NCBI RefSeq assembly: GCF_016598615.1
Contig: NZ_CP066831.1
Span: 868,001 to 932,000, forward strand
Direction: 5' to 3'
DNA length: 64,000 nt
DNA from: Streptomyces liliifuscus
GTDB taxonomy: Bacteria > Actinomycetota > Actinomycetes > Streptomycetales > Streptomycetaceae
The notes under the pieces are model-generated. The model worked only from the letters and a program-made list of their open reading frames with translations. It did not search any database and was not told the origin of the DNA. This document shows, in pieces, positions 23,950 to 33,931 of this stretch (positions are counted from its first letter, which is position 1; each line of letters opens with the position of its first letter). Both the position numbers and the translations under genes were made by a program.

Positions 23950-25384
23950 CCGTCTGTCCCCTCGGTCTCGCCCGTGCGCACCGGCCGGGCCTTCCAGAAA
24001 TAGTTGTGGACGCCGGACGCGGTGACCGTGCGCCGGAACGTCATCTCCACCCGGGCGCCGATGACGGCGTCGGCCTCGGTGGCGTCGGTGAGCTGGCAGC
24101 GGAACCGGCCGCCGCCGTCGTAGTCGACGACCACGACGAGCATCGGCGGACTCGGAGTGTGGGCCAGGCGGTCCACGGTGAAGGTGGCGACGGTTCCGCG
24201 CACGTGCTCCATCGGCTCGTCGGTCATGGCGTCGACACTCCGGCAGCTCGCGCACACGCGGTCCGGCGGCAGATGCCGGGTGCCGCACTTCTCGCAGCGG
24301 GAGGCGACGAAGCCGTACTTCCAGCCGCCCCGGCGGTGTGCGGGCGGGGCGTAGGGCGGCTCCGGGTCCGGCCGGCGGGGCGGCTCCCGGTCGAGGAGAC
24401 CGCGCCAGGAGAGGTACGTGGCGTACGGCACCGGCGCGCTGCCCGCGGCGATCTGGGCGGCGACCGGGCGGGCGCCGCGGTGCGTGGTCAACGCCTCGGT
24501 GGCGCGCAGCAGGAGGACTCCGGCGCCGTCGCCGAGAACGACCAGCGCGATGGTCTCGCCGGGGCGGGCGCGGTCGAGGACGTCGGCGAGGAGCAGTCCG
24601 GGCTGGGCGGTGCCCGCGTTGCCGATCGCCCCGGTGAGGTCCGGGGTCACCGCCTCGGGGCGTACACCTGACGTGCGCCGCACGGTCGCGCAGGCCCGCG
24701 CGTGCAGTCCGGAGACCACGAAGTGGTCGATCGCGCCGATGTCCAGGCCCGCCTGGTCGAGTGCGGCGCCGAGCGCCTTGCCGGTCAGGGACACGTAGAT
24801 CTCCTCGGCGAAGCGCTCCTCCCAGACGCGGGAGGTGGGCGAGCCGGGCAGCCGCCAGCGTTCGAGGATCTCGTCGCTCACGGTGTCGTGGCCGAGCAGT
24901 TCCGCGATGACGGGCGCCCCGTTGCGGTGGCCGCCGAAGACGAAGGCGGCAGCACCGTCGCCGCCCGCGATCTCGTCGCTGCCGCCGGGCAGTCCGGTGC
25001 GCAGGTCGGAGAGGACCGTCAGGGTCGGGACCGGTGAGCGGGCGGCGGTGACCAGTGCGCCCAGGCCGGAGCGTACGGAGCCGGCCATGTCCGCGGCGAG
25101 GACGTGTTCGTCGAGGCCGAGCGCGGCGTGCACGGCGGTCGCGTTCGTCTTGTCGAGGTAGGCGGGCGCGGCGGTGGCGAGGAAGAGCTGGCCGATGCGG
25201 GGGCGGAGGCCGTCGAGGGCCAGGGCTCCGCGGGCCGCCTCGACGGCCATGGAGGTGGTGTCCTCGTCGTAGCCCGCGACCGCACGGGTTCCCTTGCCCG
25301 CCTTGGTGCCCAGTACGGCGGCGACATCCGTTCGGGCGAGGCGGTGGTACGGCACGTACGCGCCATATGCGATCAGTCCGGCCA

Positions 25385-25385
<1 letters not shown>
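23946..25385 (-). CDS. HMG-CoA-synthase-like protein fused to DUF35 OB-fold
   Basis: The 479-residue protein has an N-terminal thiolase-like domain of the HMG-CoA synthase/KAS III type (LIAYGAYVPYHRLAR, FLATAAPAYLDKTNATAV, IAGGDGAAAFVFG, TGAIGNAGTAQPGLLLADV). Its C-terminal DUF35 module has a zinc ribbon CEKCGTRHLPPDRVCASC (about 363-380) and an OB fold (RGTVATFTVDRLAHTP, RCQLTDATEADAVIGARVEM). At the position of the catalytic cysteine it reads DMAGSVRSGLGAL (99-111), so the nucleophile appears to be missing and the first domain may be structural or bind CoA only. It overlaps its neighbours by TGATG and ATGA, linking three thiolase-fold genes in a row. Confidence 0.85.
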
Positions 25386-26644
<1,259 letters not shown>

Positions 26645-26712
26645 CGGTCGTGCCTTTCATGAGGGGTACGGGTCAGCAGACGGAGCGGTATGGGGGCACG
26701 GAGGGGGCGAGG

Positions 26713-27459
26713 TCACATGTACCGGCCGCCGGTCACCTCGACCACGGCTCCGGTGATGTAGCTCGCCATGTCGGAGGCGAGGAAGAGGACTACCTGGGCG
26801 ACCTCGGCGGGTTCGCCCGCGCGGGCCATGGGGATCTCGGCGAGTTTCGCGTCCCAGGCGGCCCGGGGCATCGCCTCGGTCATCGCGGTGCGGATCAGCC
26901 CGGGCTGCACGGCGTTGACGCGGACGCCAGACTTCGCGAGCTCCTTGGCGGAAGCCTTGGTGAGGCCGACGAGCCCGGCCTTGGCCGCGCTGTAGTTGGT
27001 CTGCCCGAAGTTGCCGACCTTGCCGGCGATGGAGGAGATGTTGACGATGCTGCCGCCCCGGCCATGGGCGCGCATGGCCTCGGCGGCGTACCGGGTGCCG
27101 TTCCAGGCTCCGGTGAGATGGACGTCGACGACGGCGCGGAAGTCGGCGAGGGCCATCTTGCGCAGGGTCGCGTCGCGGGTGATCCCGGCGTTGTTGACCA
27201 TGACGCCGACCGGTCCGAACACGTCGGTGCCATGGGCGACGAGAGCGCCCACCTCGTCCTCGTCGGTGACGTCGCAGCGCAGCGAGGTGGCGGCCACGCC
27301 GTCCTTGGCCAGGCGTTCGGCGGCCTGGGCCGCGGCGTCCTCGTTGATGTCGCCGATGACGACGGACGCTCCCGCCCCGCCGAGCACGCCGGCGATCTCG
27401 AAGCCGATGCCCTGTGCGCCGCCGGTGATCACGGCGTTCCGGCCGTCCAGCAGTCCCAT
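26713..27459 (-). CDS. FabG/PhaB-like short-chain dehydrogenase
   Basis: The 248-residue classical SDR resembles acetoacetyl-CoA reductases and 3-oxoacyl reductases. It has [32 protein letters not shown] (the NNAG and TRD signature), the catalytic [13 protein letters not shown], and the end [15 protein letters not shown]. It probably interconverts a 3-hydroxyacyl-CoA and a 3-oxoacyl-CoA ahead of the thiolase encoded next. It is the first gene of the operon and is divergent from the acyl-CoA dehydrogenase at 27564, with an AT-rich box in the 104-base spacer. Confidence 0.9.
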   Translation of the reverse strand: MGLLDGRNAVITGGAQGIGFEIAGVLGGAGASVVIGDINEDAAAQAAERLAKDGVAATSLRCDVTDEDEVGALVAHGTDVFGPVGVMVNNAGITRDATLRKMALADFRAVVDVHLTGAWNGTRYAAEAMRAHGRGGSIVNISSIAGKVGNFGQTNYSAAKAGLVGLTKASAKELAKSGVRVNAVQPGLIRTAMTEAMPRAAWDAKLAEIPMARAGEPAEVAQVVLFLASDMASYITGAVVEVTGGRYM

Positions 27460-27492
27460 GTTCAGCCCGCCCTGGCTCGTCGCTATTCCTCT

Positions 27493-27511
27493 TAAATAGA
27501 TAACCTATTAC
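27493..27511. promoter_or_regulatory. Class 1 AT-rich inverted repeat (candidate GntR operator)
   Basis: AATAG-ATAAC-CTATT forms 5-bp arms around a 5-base centre within TAAATAGATAACCTATTAC. It lies between the divergent SDR/thiolase operon and the acyl-CoA dehydrogenase. The same spacing and arms, extended to 7 bp, occur at 61119-61137 ahead of the operon that encodes the second GntR regulator. Confidence 0.65.
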
Positions 27512-27563
27512 ACTGAAACTATCAATACCGCGATGGGCCGGCCGAGCGCAGGAGGCACTGCAG

Positions 27564-28781
27564 GTGGACATCACCTATCCCCCGGAGACCGAGGCGTTCC
27601 GCACCGAGGTCGGGACATTCCTCGCCGAAGCCCTGCCCACGGACTGGAAGGGCATCGGCGCCCTCGACGAGGAGGCCGCCTGGACCTTCGCCCGCGACTG
27701 GCGCCGACGGCTCGCCGAGCGCGGCTTCCTCTCCCTCACCTGGCCCGAGGAGTTCGGCGGCCGCGGTCTGTCCAAGCTCCACCAGGTGGTCCTGATGGAG
27801 GAACTGGCCCTGGCGGGCGTGCCGTTCGGTCTGCCGCAGGACACCTTCGGCGTGAAGATGCTGGCCAACACACTGCTGCGCTGGGGCACGGAGGAGCAGA
27901 AGAGTCACTTCCTGCCGCGCATCCTCAGCGGCCAGGACACCTGGTGCCAGGGCTACTCGGAGCCGGACGCGGGCTCGGACCTCGCTTCCCTCAGGACGCG
28001 CGCCGTACGTGAGGGCGAGGAGTGGGTGATCGACGGGCAGAAGGTGTGGACCTCCGGCGCCCATCACAGCGACTGGATCTTCGTCCTGGCCCGCACCAAC
28101 CCCGACGCCTCAAAGCACCGCGGCATCTCGTTCCTCCTCGTGCCGCTCGACCAACCCGGCGTCGAGGTCCGGCCGTTCCGCATGATGAGCGGGCAGCTCC
28201 ACTTCAACGAGGTCTTCTTCAACGGCGCCCGCACCCGGGCCGACCTCGTCGTGGGCGGTGTCGACAACGGCTGGACGGTCGCGCAGAGCCTGCTGGGCGT
28301 GGAGCGCGGGGAGGAGGCGGCGACCAATCCGATCCTCTTCCGGGCAGAGGTCGAACGCCTCGTCGAGCTGGCCCGTCTGTACGGCAAGGACCAGGACCCG
28401 GTGATCCGGCAGCGGATCGCCTGGTGCTGGTCCAAGGTCGAGATCATGCGCTTTCTCGGCTACCGGATCCTCACCGGGTGGCTCAAGGGCGCCGAGCCCG
28501 GCCCCGAGACGTCGATCGCCAAGCTGTACTGGAGCGAGTACCACGCCAAGGTCACCGACCTGGCGATGGACATCATGGGCCTGCACGGGCAGGTTCCCGT
28601 CGGGCGGGCGCCCCTGCGTACGTACCGTGCCGACGATCCCGGCGCCGCGAACTCCTCGGCGTCCTGGTCCACGACCTATCTGATCGCCCGCTCCGGCACG
28701 ATCTACGCCGGGACGTCTCAGGTGCAGCGGAACATCCTCGCGGAGAAGGTGCTGGGGCTCCCGCGCGAGCCGAGAGCTTGA
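27564..28781 (+). CDS. Acyl-CoA dehydrogenase
   Basis: The 405-residue flavoprotein is of the acyl-CoA dehydrogenase family. Visible are the N-terminal helical domain (LAERGFLSLTWPEEFGG), the FAD/substrate loop QGYSEPDAGSDLASLRTRA, the beta domain with GQKVWTSGAHHSDW, and the C-terminal IYAGTSQVQRNILAEKVLGL. In medium-chain enzymes the catalytic glutamate sits in the YEGT motif; here that position is alanine (YAGT), as in several actinobacterial FadE proteins that use another base or work as heteromers. It is alone on the plus strand, divergent from the thiolase operon. A nested inverted repeat follows it. Confidence 0.92.
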   Translation: MDITYPPETEAFRTEVGTFLAEALPTDWKGIGALDEEAAWTFARDWRRRLAERGFLSLTWPEEFGGRGLSKLHQVVLMEELALAGVPFGLPQDTFGVKMLANTLLRWGTEEQKSHFLPRILSGQDTWCQGYSEPDAGSDLASLRTRAVREGEEWVIDGQKVWTSGAHHSDWIFVLARTNPDASKHRGISFLLVPLDQPGVEVRPFRMMSGQLHFNEVFFNGARTRADLVVGGVDNGWTVAQSLLGVERGEEAATNPILFRAEVERLVELARLYGKDQDPVIRQRIAWCWSKVEIMRFLGYRILTGWLKGAEPGPETSIAKLYWSEYHAKVTDLAMDIMGLHGQVPVGRAPLRTYRADDPGAANSSASWSTTYLIARSGTIYAGTSQVQRNILAEKVLGLPREPRA

Positions 28782-28784
28782 TTG

Positions 28785-28965
28785 CGCCCCTGCCGCCCCT
28801 ACCCGTTCCCGTCCCTTTCGGGGGCCGGCCCCCGAACCCCCGCTCCTCAAACGACGGAGAGGCTGAGTTTTAGCCTGTCCGGCGTTTGAGGACGAGCGCG
28901 GAGCGCGATACGGGGGTCTGGGGGCGGAGCCCCCAGGGACGGGACGGGTAGGGGCGGCGGGGGCG
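28785..28965. repeat. Nested Streptomyces inverted-repeat element / bidirectional terminator
   Basis: Outer arms of about 32 bases (28785-28816 and about 28935-28965, CGCCCCTGCCGCCCCTACC against its complement with one indel and one mismatch) enclose a second stem, TCCTCAAACG (28844-28853) with CGTTTGAGGA (28883-28892). A GGGGGC/GCCCCC pair sits between the two levels. I recall elements of this kind recurring between genes in Streptomyces genomes. It fills the 198-base gap of two convergent genes and should terminate both. Confidence 0.75.
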
Positions 28966-28979
28966 AAAACACACACCGG

Positions 28980-29549
28980 CTACGCCCCTCCGAACGCCTC
29001 CACCCCCGGAACCGGCCGCGGCCCCTCCCCAGGCCGCCACCCCGCGTCGAGTTTCCGCAGACCCACCCCGTCCGGCGCCCAGATATGGCAGCTGTTCAGC
29101 ACGCCCGCCGTGGAGCGCGGGCCGTGGGACCGCTCACCGGCGTCCCGGCGGCGCGCATTGGCCGAGATCGCCGCCTGCACGACCGCGGGACCGAGGGCAC
29201 GAGCCAGCTCGTAGAGATGCGAGCAGCCGGACACACCCCGGAACCGCTCCTGGATCGCCCGGTTGTACCCGGCGGCGACGCTCAGCCCGACAAGTCCGTC
29301 GAAAGCCGGAGTGATCAGCGGGCACTCGGCGTGCGGAAAGGTGCGCATGTCCGCGTCGGCGTGTACGACGACCATGTCCGCGAGGCGGATGCGCACTTCG
29401 AGCACCATCCGGTGGACGACATGGGCCGGGAGCTCCGCCCGGGGCCGCTCGTCGACCAGCACCGCCTCGACCGAGATCTCGTCCCCATCCTCCTCGTGGG
29501 CGGTCACGGTGATCGTGCGGCGATGCAGCGGCAGTTCGGCTCGCGTCAT
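28980..29549 (-). CDS. DUF2889 domain protein
   Basis: The 189-residue protein looks like the DUF2889 family: LHRRTITVTAHEEDGDEISV, then AELPAHVVHRMVLEVRIRL, a DMVVVHADADMRTFPHAECP strand-loop, and C-terminal SGCSHLYELARALGPAVVQA followed by LNSCHIWAPDGVG. The family has no established reaction that I know of; members often lie in actinobacterial CoA-catabolic or steroid loci. The conserved cysteines and histidines (CPLI, CSH, SCHIW) could bind a metal. It overlaps the upstream crotonase gene by ATGA, so the two are coexpressed. The long open frame upstream is a shadow. Confidence 0.75.
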   Translation of the reverse strand: MTRAELPLHRRTITVTAHEEDGDEISVEAVLVDERPRAELPAHVVHRMVLEVRIRLADMVVVHADADMRTFPHAECPLITPAFDGLVGLSVAAGYNRAIQERFRGVSGCSHLYELARALGPAVVQAAISANARRRDAGERSHGPRSTAGVLNSCHIWAPDGVGLRKLDAGWRPGEGPRPVPGVEAFGGA

Positions 29550-30427
29550 GACGAGGCCCCCTCCTGGAGCACCGAAGCCGTCTCCGACATCGGAGACACC
29601 TCCGGCACCGCCTGCGTCTCCGGTGCCGGAGGCGCCCCGAGCGCCGCGAACTCCGGCTGTCGGCGCTCGATGAAGCTGCGTACACCCTCGCGGTAGTCCG
29701 GGGCCCGCTTCGCCGTGGCGAGCAGCGCGGCCGCGCTGTCGCGGCTCTCGGTGAAGCTCCTCGACTGGTCTTCGGCGAGCTGCCGCTTGATGAGGGACAT
29801 CGCGTACGGGCTGGCCGACGAGGCCAGTCGGGTCGCGTACGCGATCGCTGTCGGGAGCAGTTCCGCCGGCTCGACCAGGCGGTTGACCAGGCCCATCACC
29901 AGGGCCTCCGTACCGGTGATCCGGCGCGAGGACAGCAGCAGGTCGCTCGCGTTCCCGTATCCGACGAGCCGGGGCAGGAGCCAGGACACACCGTCCTCCG
30001 CCACCAGGCCGCGCGCACTGAAGGCGGCGGCGAACTTGGCGTCCGGTACGGCGAACCGCACGTCGCACATCAGCGCCTGGTTGAACCCGATGCCGGCGCA
30101 GGCACCGTTGACGGCCGCCACGAGCGGTTTCGGGAAGGACATGGGCCGGGTGCGCGGCGGCAGCTCGTCGGTCGGCCACGGGTTCGCGCCGGAGGAGGCT
30201 CCGTCCAGCACGCTCATGTCCATGCCCGGGCAGAAGCTGCGCCCCGCCCCGGTCAGCACGACGGCCCGCACCGCCGGATCGGCCTCGGCGCGGTCGAACA
30301 GCTCGTTGTAGAGCAGCTCCATCTCCAGCGTCCAGGCGTTGTGCCGTTCGGGCCGGTTCAGGGTGAGGAGCATGACCCCGTCGTCGGTCAGCTCGGTGAG
30401 GATCACCGGGGTCGGGTTCTCGGTCAT
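29546..30427 (-). CDS. Enoyl-CoA hydratase/isomerase (crotonase)
   Basis: The 293-residue crotonase has LLTLNRPERHNAWT, the oxyanion segment TGAGRSFCPGMDMS, and the second oxyanion element NGACAGIGFNQALMCD. The first catalytic glutamate of canonical hydratases is replaced in GFNQA, while an acid is kept in LVAEDGVSW, so hydration, isomerisation or another crotonase reaction is possible. It closely resembles the crotonase at 36401 (both have the FCPGMD motif). About 25 extra residues rich in Pro, Glu and Ser extend the C-terminus. The ATG follows GGGAG by 8 bases. Its promoter faces the GntR gene at 30629. Confidence 0.88.
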   Translation of the reverse strand: MTENPTPVILTELTDDGVMLLTLNRPERHNAWTLEMELLYNELFDRAEADPAVRAVVLTGAGRSFCPGMDMSVLDGASSGANPWPTDELPPRTRPMSFPKPLVAAVNGACAGIGFNQALMCDVRFAVPDAKFAAAFSARGLVAEDGVSWLLPRLVGYGNASDLLLSSRRITGTEALVMGLVNRLVEPAELLPTAIAYATRLASSASPYAMSLIKRQLAEDQSRSFTESRDSAAALLATAKRAPDYREGVRSFIERRQPEFAALGAPPAPETQAVPEVSPMSETASVLQEGASS

Positions 30428-30463
30428 CGAGGTCACTCCCACGGGCCCGTTCGGTCCATAGCC

Positions 30464-30496
30464 AGATGAATTTTATAGCTAGATGAATCATCTATA
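30464..30496. promoter_or_regulatory. Class 2 AT-rich operator ahead of the crotonase/DUF2889 operon
   Basis: TAGATGA-A-TCATCTA (30480-30494) is a perfect palindrome with a one-base centre, and AGATGAAT also occurs upstream at 30464-30471, giving a direct repeat. The core TATAGCTAGATGAAT matches TATAGTTACATGAAT at 37791-37805 and, on the other strand, TATAGCAAAATGAAT at 30601-30615. Confidence 0.65.
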
Positions 30497-30600
30497 TACC
30501 CAAGGATGGCCCGGACACCAGACCAAGTCCACACCGGACCAGGTCCCGCATGGACAAGATCACCCGACCCTTGACCTGGTACCCTCGATGCACTAAGACG

Positions 30601-30616
30601 ATTCATTTTGCTATAT
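30601..30616. promoter_or_regulatory. Class 2 box overlapping the GntR gene leader
   Basis: ATTCATTTTGCTATAT reads on the minus strand as ATATAGCAAAATGAAT, the same pattern as the box 120 bases away. It ends about 13 bases before the GTG start of the regulator, a position that would allow autorepression. Confidence 0.55.
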
Positions 30617-30628
30617 GAGGAGTCCACC

Positions 30629-31429
30629 GTGGCTGAGGCAGCCCGCGCAGAGACGCCGATCGTGCCCGCTCCCTCCCGCGGCCCCGTCGGACGCCAGGTG
30701 CGCGTACCGAAGACGGCCGAGCTGGTCGCCGGACATCTGCGCCGCCAGATCGTGCGGGGCGAGCTGAAGCCCGACGACGCACTGCCGCCGGAGTCGGGGC
30801 TGATGGAGCAGTTCGGCATCTCGCGCCCCACGCTGCGCGAGGCGTTCCGCGTCCTGGAGTCGGAGTCCCTGATCACGGTCCGCCGCGGAGCCCATGGCGG
30901 CGCGCGCGTGAGCGCACCCGACTCGGACGTCGCGGCCCGGTTCGCCGGCCTGATCCTGGAGTACCGCGGAGCCACCCTCGGAGACGTCTACCGGGCGGCG
31001 GCCCTCATCGAGCCGCCGTGCGCGCGCCAGGTCGCCACCAAGCACACGGCGGACGACATCAAGCGGCTGCGCGACGCGGTGGCGGCCGAGAAGGCCGCCC
31101 TGGACAGCCCGCTGGCCCTGGTGGACGCACAGGACGCGTTCCACGCCCTCCTGGTCGAGCTCACCGGCAACCAGACCCTGATCCTCCTCTGCGGCATGCT
31201 GCGCAACATCATCGACCGGGCCAACGCCTCGTACACCGCGGCCGCCACCGACGCCGAGACCCAGAAGGCGCAGGCACTCAAGGGGCACCGGGCGCACGTC
31301 CGGCTGGTCGGCCTGATCGAGTCCGGCAAGGCGGACGAGGCCGAGAAGCTGTGGCAGCGCCACATCTCCAGCGCCGACGACGTCGTCAACGCACTGGGCC
31401 CCAAGACAGTGCTGGAGCTCATCGACTGA
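30629..31429 (+). CDS. GntR-family (FCD) transcription regulator 1
   Basis: The 266-residue regulator has an N-terminal winged helix (about residues 28-97: ELVAGHLRRQIVRGEL, FGISRPTLREAFRVLE, LITVRRGAHGGARV) and a C-terminal all-helical FCD ligand domain (LEYRGATLGDVYRAAALIEP to HISSADDVVNALG) with aspartate and histidines in metal-site positions (FHALLVEL, GHRAHVRLV). It is of the FadR/VanR type, usually a repressor released by an acyl-CoA or organic acid. The GTG at 30629 follows AGGAG. It is a close paralogue of the regulator at 55611. AT-rich boxes lie on both sides of its promoter region and recur across the locus, so it is probably a regional regulator. Confidence 0.92.
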   Translation: MAEAARAETPIVPAPSRGPVGRQVRVPKTAELVAGHLRRQIVRGELKPDDALPPESGLMEQFGISRPTLREAFRVLESESLITVRRGAHGGARVSAPDSDVAARFAGLILEYRGATLGDVYRAAALIEPPCARQVATKHTADDIKRLRDAVAAEKAALDSPLALVDAQDAFHALLVELTGNQTLILLCGMLRNIIDRANASYTAAATDAETQKAQALKGHRAHVRLVGLIESGKADEAEKLWQRHISSADDVVNALGPKTVLELID

Positions 31430-31470
31430 CCACCCGAACACCCGCCGCTCACCCTCCCTTGCGTTCTCCA

Positions 31471-31489
31471 AATAGTTAGATAATTATAG
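31471..31489. promoter_or_regulatory. Class 2 operator ahead of the amidohydrolase
   Basis: AATAGTTAGATAATTATAG lies 39 bases before the ATG of the amidohydrolase. Its last 16 bases, AGTTAGATAATTATAG, are identical to bases 48485-48500 ahead of the crotonase at 48531, 17 kb away. Confidence 0.7.
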
Positions 31490-31527
31490 GAGGCGTACTG
31501 AATGGCTTCAGGGTGGAGGCGACGGCC

Positions 31528-32709
31528 ATGGCCGAACAGCGCAAGCGGATCTTCGACTGCGACCAGCACATGTACGAGGAACGGGACTCCTTCACGCGCT
31601 ACCTCCCGAAGGAGTTCCTCGGCCAGGCAGTGGCGCCGGTGACCTTGCCGGACGGCCGTGAGGTCATCCTCGCCGGGGACCGGATCGTGGTCTGTCTTGA
31701 ACCCGAGTTCGGGCAGGTCTACCGGCCAGGCTCGCTCAAGGAGATGCTCAAGGCGATGGCCTCGGGCAACCCCGACGAGACGTACCAGTTCGAGCCGATG
31801 CACGAGTCGTACCAGAACCGCGATGCCCGGCTGCGCGTCATGGACGAGCAGGGCCTGGACCAGACGATCATCTACCCGGGCGGCTGGGCGCTGGTCGCCG
31901 AGGAGTACGTACAGGGCGTCGAGCCGCTCTATGCCAACTACCACTCGTTCAACCGCTATATAAACGAGGTGTGGGGCTTCAACCACAACGACCGCATCTA
32001 CTCCCCCGCCCTGCTGTCCCTGCGCGACCTGGACAGTGCGGTGAAGGAGCTGGAGTTCGTGCTGGAGCGGGGCGCCCGGTTCATCATGCTGCCGACCGGC
32101 CCGCAGTACGGCCGCTCGCCCGGGGACCCGTACTTCGACCCGTTCTGGAAACTGGTCAACGAGGCCAAGGCCAGCGTCTGTTACCACATCAGCGAGTTCT
32201 ACTACAACTCGAACGTCGCCCCGGCCTGGGGCCACGACGCGAGCCCGATCCACTTCCGGATGTCCGCGTGGCAGTGGATGAACACCTACGGCCAGCGCCC
32301 CATCGAGGAGACGCTGTCGGCGCTGATCTTCGACAACCTCTTCGGGCGTTTCCCCGACATCAACGTCCTGGTGTCCGAGTTCGGCGCCGAGTGGGTGCCC
32401 CACTTCGTCCGTCACATGGACAAGAGCCGCGGCATGGGCCGCAACGGCCCCTGGATCGGCGGCCAGTTGGCCGAGCGCCCCAGCCAGGTCTTCCGCAAGC
32501 ACATCCGGGTGGTGCCCTACCCGGAGGACGACATCCCGAGCCTGGTGAAGCGTCTCGGCTATCACGAGTCCATCGTGATGGGCTCGGACTTCCCGCACGC
32601 GGAGGGCATCGCCAACCCGGCCGACTACCGCAAGCTCCTCGCGGAACTCGACGAGTCGGTCCAGGACGACATCATGTACAACAACGCGCAGCAGCTGATC
32701 AGCCGTTGA
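31528..32709 (+). CDS. Amidohydrolase-2 family metal-dependent hydrolase/decarboxylase
   Basis: The 393-residue TIM-barrel protein is of the amidohydrolase-2 (ACMSD-like) family. The N-terminal metal motif is DCDQH (residues 10-14, a DxDxH variant), a conserved histidine follows in VCYHISEF, and the late acidic motif is MGSDFPHAEG. Related proteins are decarboxylases or hydrolases of aromatic and cyclic acids, and large members of this kind are frequent in actinobacterial steroid or terpenoid loci with unassigned reactions. The ATG at 31528 has GGAGG 8 bases upstream; a GTG at 31513 is possible. It stands alone behind an AT-rich operator and ends at a strong terminator. Confidence 0.85.
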   Translation: MAEQRKRIFDCDQHMYEERDSFTRYLPKEFLGQAVAPVTLPDGREVILAGDRIVVCLEPEFGQVYRPGSLKEMLKAMASGNPDETYQFEPMHESYQNRDARLRVMDEQGLDQTIIYPGGWALVAEEYVQGVEPLYANYHSFNRYINEVWGFNHNDRIYSPALLSLRDLDSAVKELEFVLERGARFIMLPTGPQYGRSPGDPYFDPFWKLVNEAKASVCYHISEFYYNSNVAPAWGHDASPIHFRMSAWQWMNTYGQRPIEETLSALIFDNLFGRFPDINVLVSEFGAEWVPHFVRHMDKSRGMGRNGPWIGGQLAERPSQVFRKHIRVVPYPEDDIPSLVKRLGYHESIVMGSDFPHAEGIANPADYRKLLAELDESVQDDIMYNNAQQLISR

Positions 32710-32726
32710 GGCTGGCGGTCTCCGCG

Positions 32727-32762
32727 ACTGAGCCCGGTACCGACATCGGTACCGGGCTCAGT
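32727..32762. terminator. Perfect 17-bp hairpin terminator
   Basis: ACTGAGCCCGGTACCGA and its exact complement TCGGTACCGGGCTCAGT are separated by two bases. It lies 18 bases after the amidohydrolase stop and before the end of the convergent beta-lactamase-fold gene. Confidence 0.9.
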
Positions 32763-32803
32763 CAGTAGGACATGGCACGCGCCGTCCAGCAATTGGGTCA
32801 GGC

Positions 32804-33931
32804 TCAGTCGGCCAGATCGGCCGCGAGGTTCGCCAGGTTGGTGAGCAGGGCCGTGCCGCGCCGCGAGTGGTCGTAGCCCGCGAGCGGGTAACCGTTGCTC
32901 AGACAGGCCAAGGACAGGCCGGACTCCGGGTCCATGAAGCCCAGTTGGTACGCGGCGCCTGCGCTGCCGAAGAGCAACGGCGAGCCTGTGGAAGGCAGTT
33001 GGCTGCCCGCGTCCGGTCCGGCCACGGTGACGAACAGCCCCATGCTCGTACGCCGCCCGCTGCCGCCCCCGTAGATCTGTTCGCCGTGCGGGTGCTCGGT
33101 CAGGCGGATCCTGGTGCCCTCCACCACCGCTTCCGGCTTCCACAGGCCCGAGTGCTCCAGCGCCTGGAAGTACAGGGCGACGTCGGCGGCGGTGGCGACC
33201 AATGCGTGACTGGGCTCGCCGGCCGCGAGCACGCGCGGGTCGGACAGGTACCAGGGCCCCCAGGGGTCGGGGTCCTGGTCGTCGTCCGTCCGGTCGGTGG
33301 CGATCATCGGGGCGACGGTACCGGGCTGTCGGTCCACGGGGACGCCGAGTTCGATCGAGGACAGGCCCAGCGGGCGGGTGATCCGTTCGTGCAGGTACTC
33401 GGCGAAGGTCAGGCCCGTACGCCGCTCGACGATCTCGGCGATCAGCCAGGCCGCCGAGGTGAGGTGGAACTGGAAGCGGCTGCCCGGCGCGGAATCGAGC
33501 CGCCAGCGGCCGAACGCGGCGAGCCGTTGCTCGCGGTCGAGCATCTTCGGGTACCCGAGCGGTGCGAACGGGAAGCCGGCGGTGTGCGTGAGGACGTGCT
33601 CGACCGTCACCGCCTCCTTCCCGTTCGGCGCGAACTCCGGGATGATCGCGGCGACTTGCTCACCCACGTCCAGCAGCCCGTCGCCGATCAGCTTCCACAC
33701 GACGCCCGCGACGATCGACCGTCCGACGGACTGCAGGACGTACCGGGTGTCCGGACCGGCCTCGCCCCAAGTCTCGAAGGCCACCAGCCGACCGCCCCGG
33801 GCGACGGCGACCTGAGCTGACGGCAACGGTCCGTGGTCGACCTCCAGCCGGATCCTGCGCAGCAGTACGTCGAGCCGGTGCGGATCGACGCCGACGGCCT
33901 CCGGGGCGACGACGGAGCGGTCAAGTGCCAT
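32804..33931 (-). CDS. Beta-lactamase-fold serine hydrolase homologue with SxxR
   Basis: The 375-residue protein resembles class C beta-lactamase/esterase (CubicO-type) proteins: VLQSVGRSIVAGVVWKLIG, EHVLTHTAGFPFAPLG, FHLTSAAWLIAEIVERRTG and the late GSAGAAYQLGFMDPESG. The nucleophile motif SxxK should read S-x-T-K; here it is Ser68-Val-Gly-Arg71, so the general-base lysine is missing. The second motif is the FH-TSA form seen in one esterase subgroup rather than YxN. It may be inactive, a binding protein, or an enzyme using Arg. It overlaps the acyl-CoA synthetase gene by 11 bases and is the last gene of the 37751-32804 operon. Confidence 0.8.
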   Translation of the reverse strand: MALDRSVVAPEAVGVDPHRLDVLLRRIRLEVDHGPLPSAQVAVARGGRLVAFETWGEAGPDTRYVLQSVGRSIVAGVVWKLIGDGLLDVGEQVAAIIPEFAPNGKEAVTVEHVLTHTAGFPFAPLGYPKMLDREQRLAAFGRWRLDSAPGSRFQFHLTSAAWLIAEIVERRTGLTFAEYLHERITRPLGLSSIELGVPVDRQPGTVAPMIATDRTDDDQDPDPWGPWYLSDPRVLAAGEPSHALVATAADVALYFQALEHSGLWKPEAVVEGTRIRLTEHPHGEQIYGGGSGRRTSMGLFVTVAGPDAGSQLPSTGSPLLFGSAGAAYQLGFMDPESGLSLACLSNGYPLAGYDHSRRGTALLTNLANLAADLAD

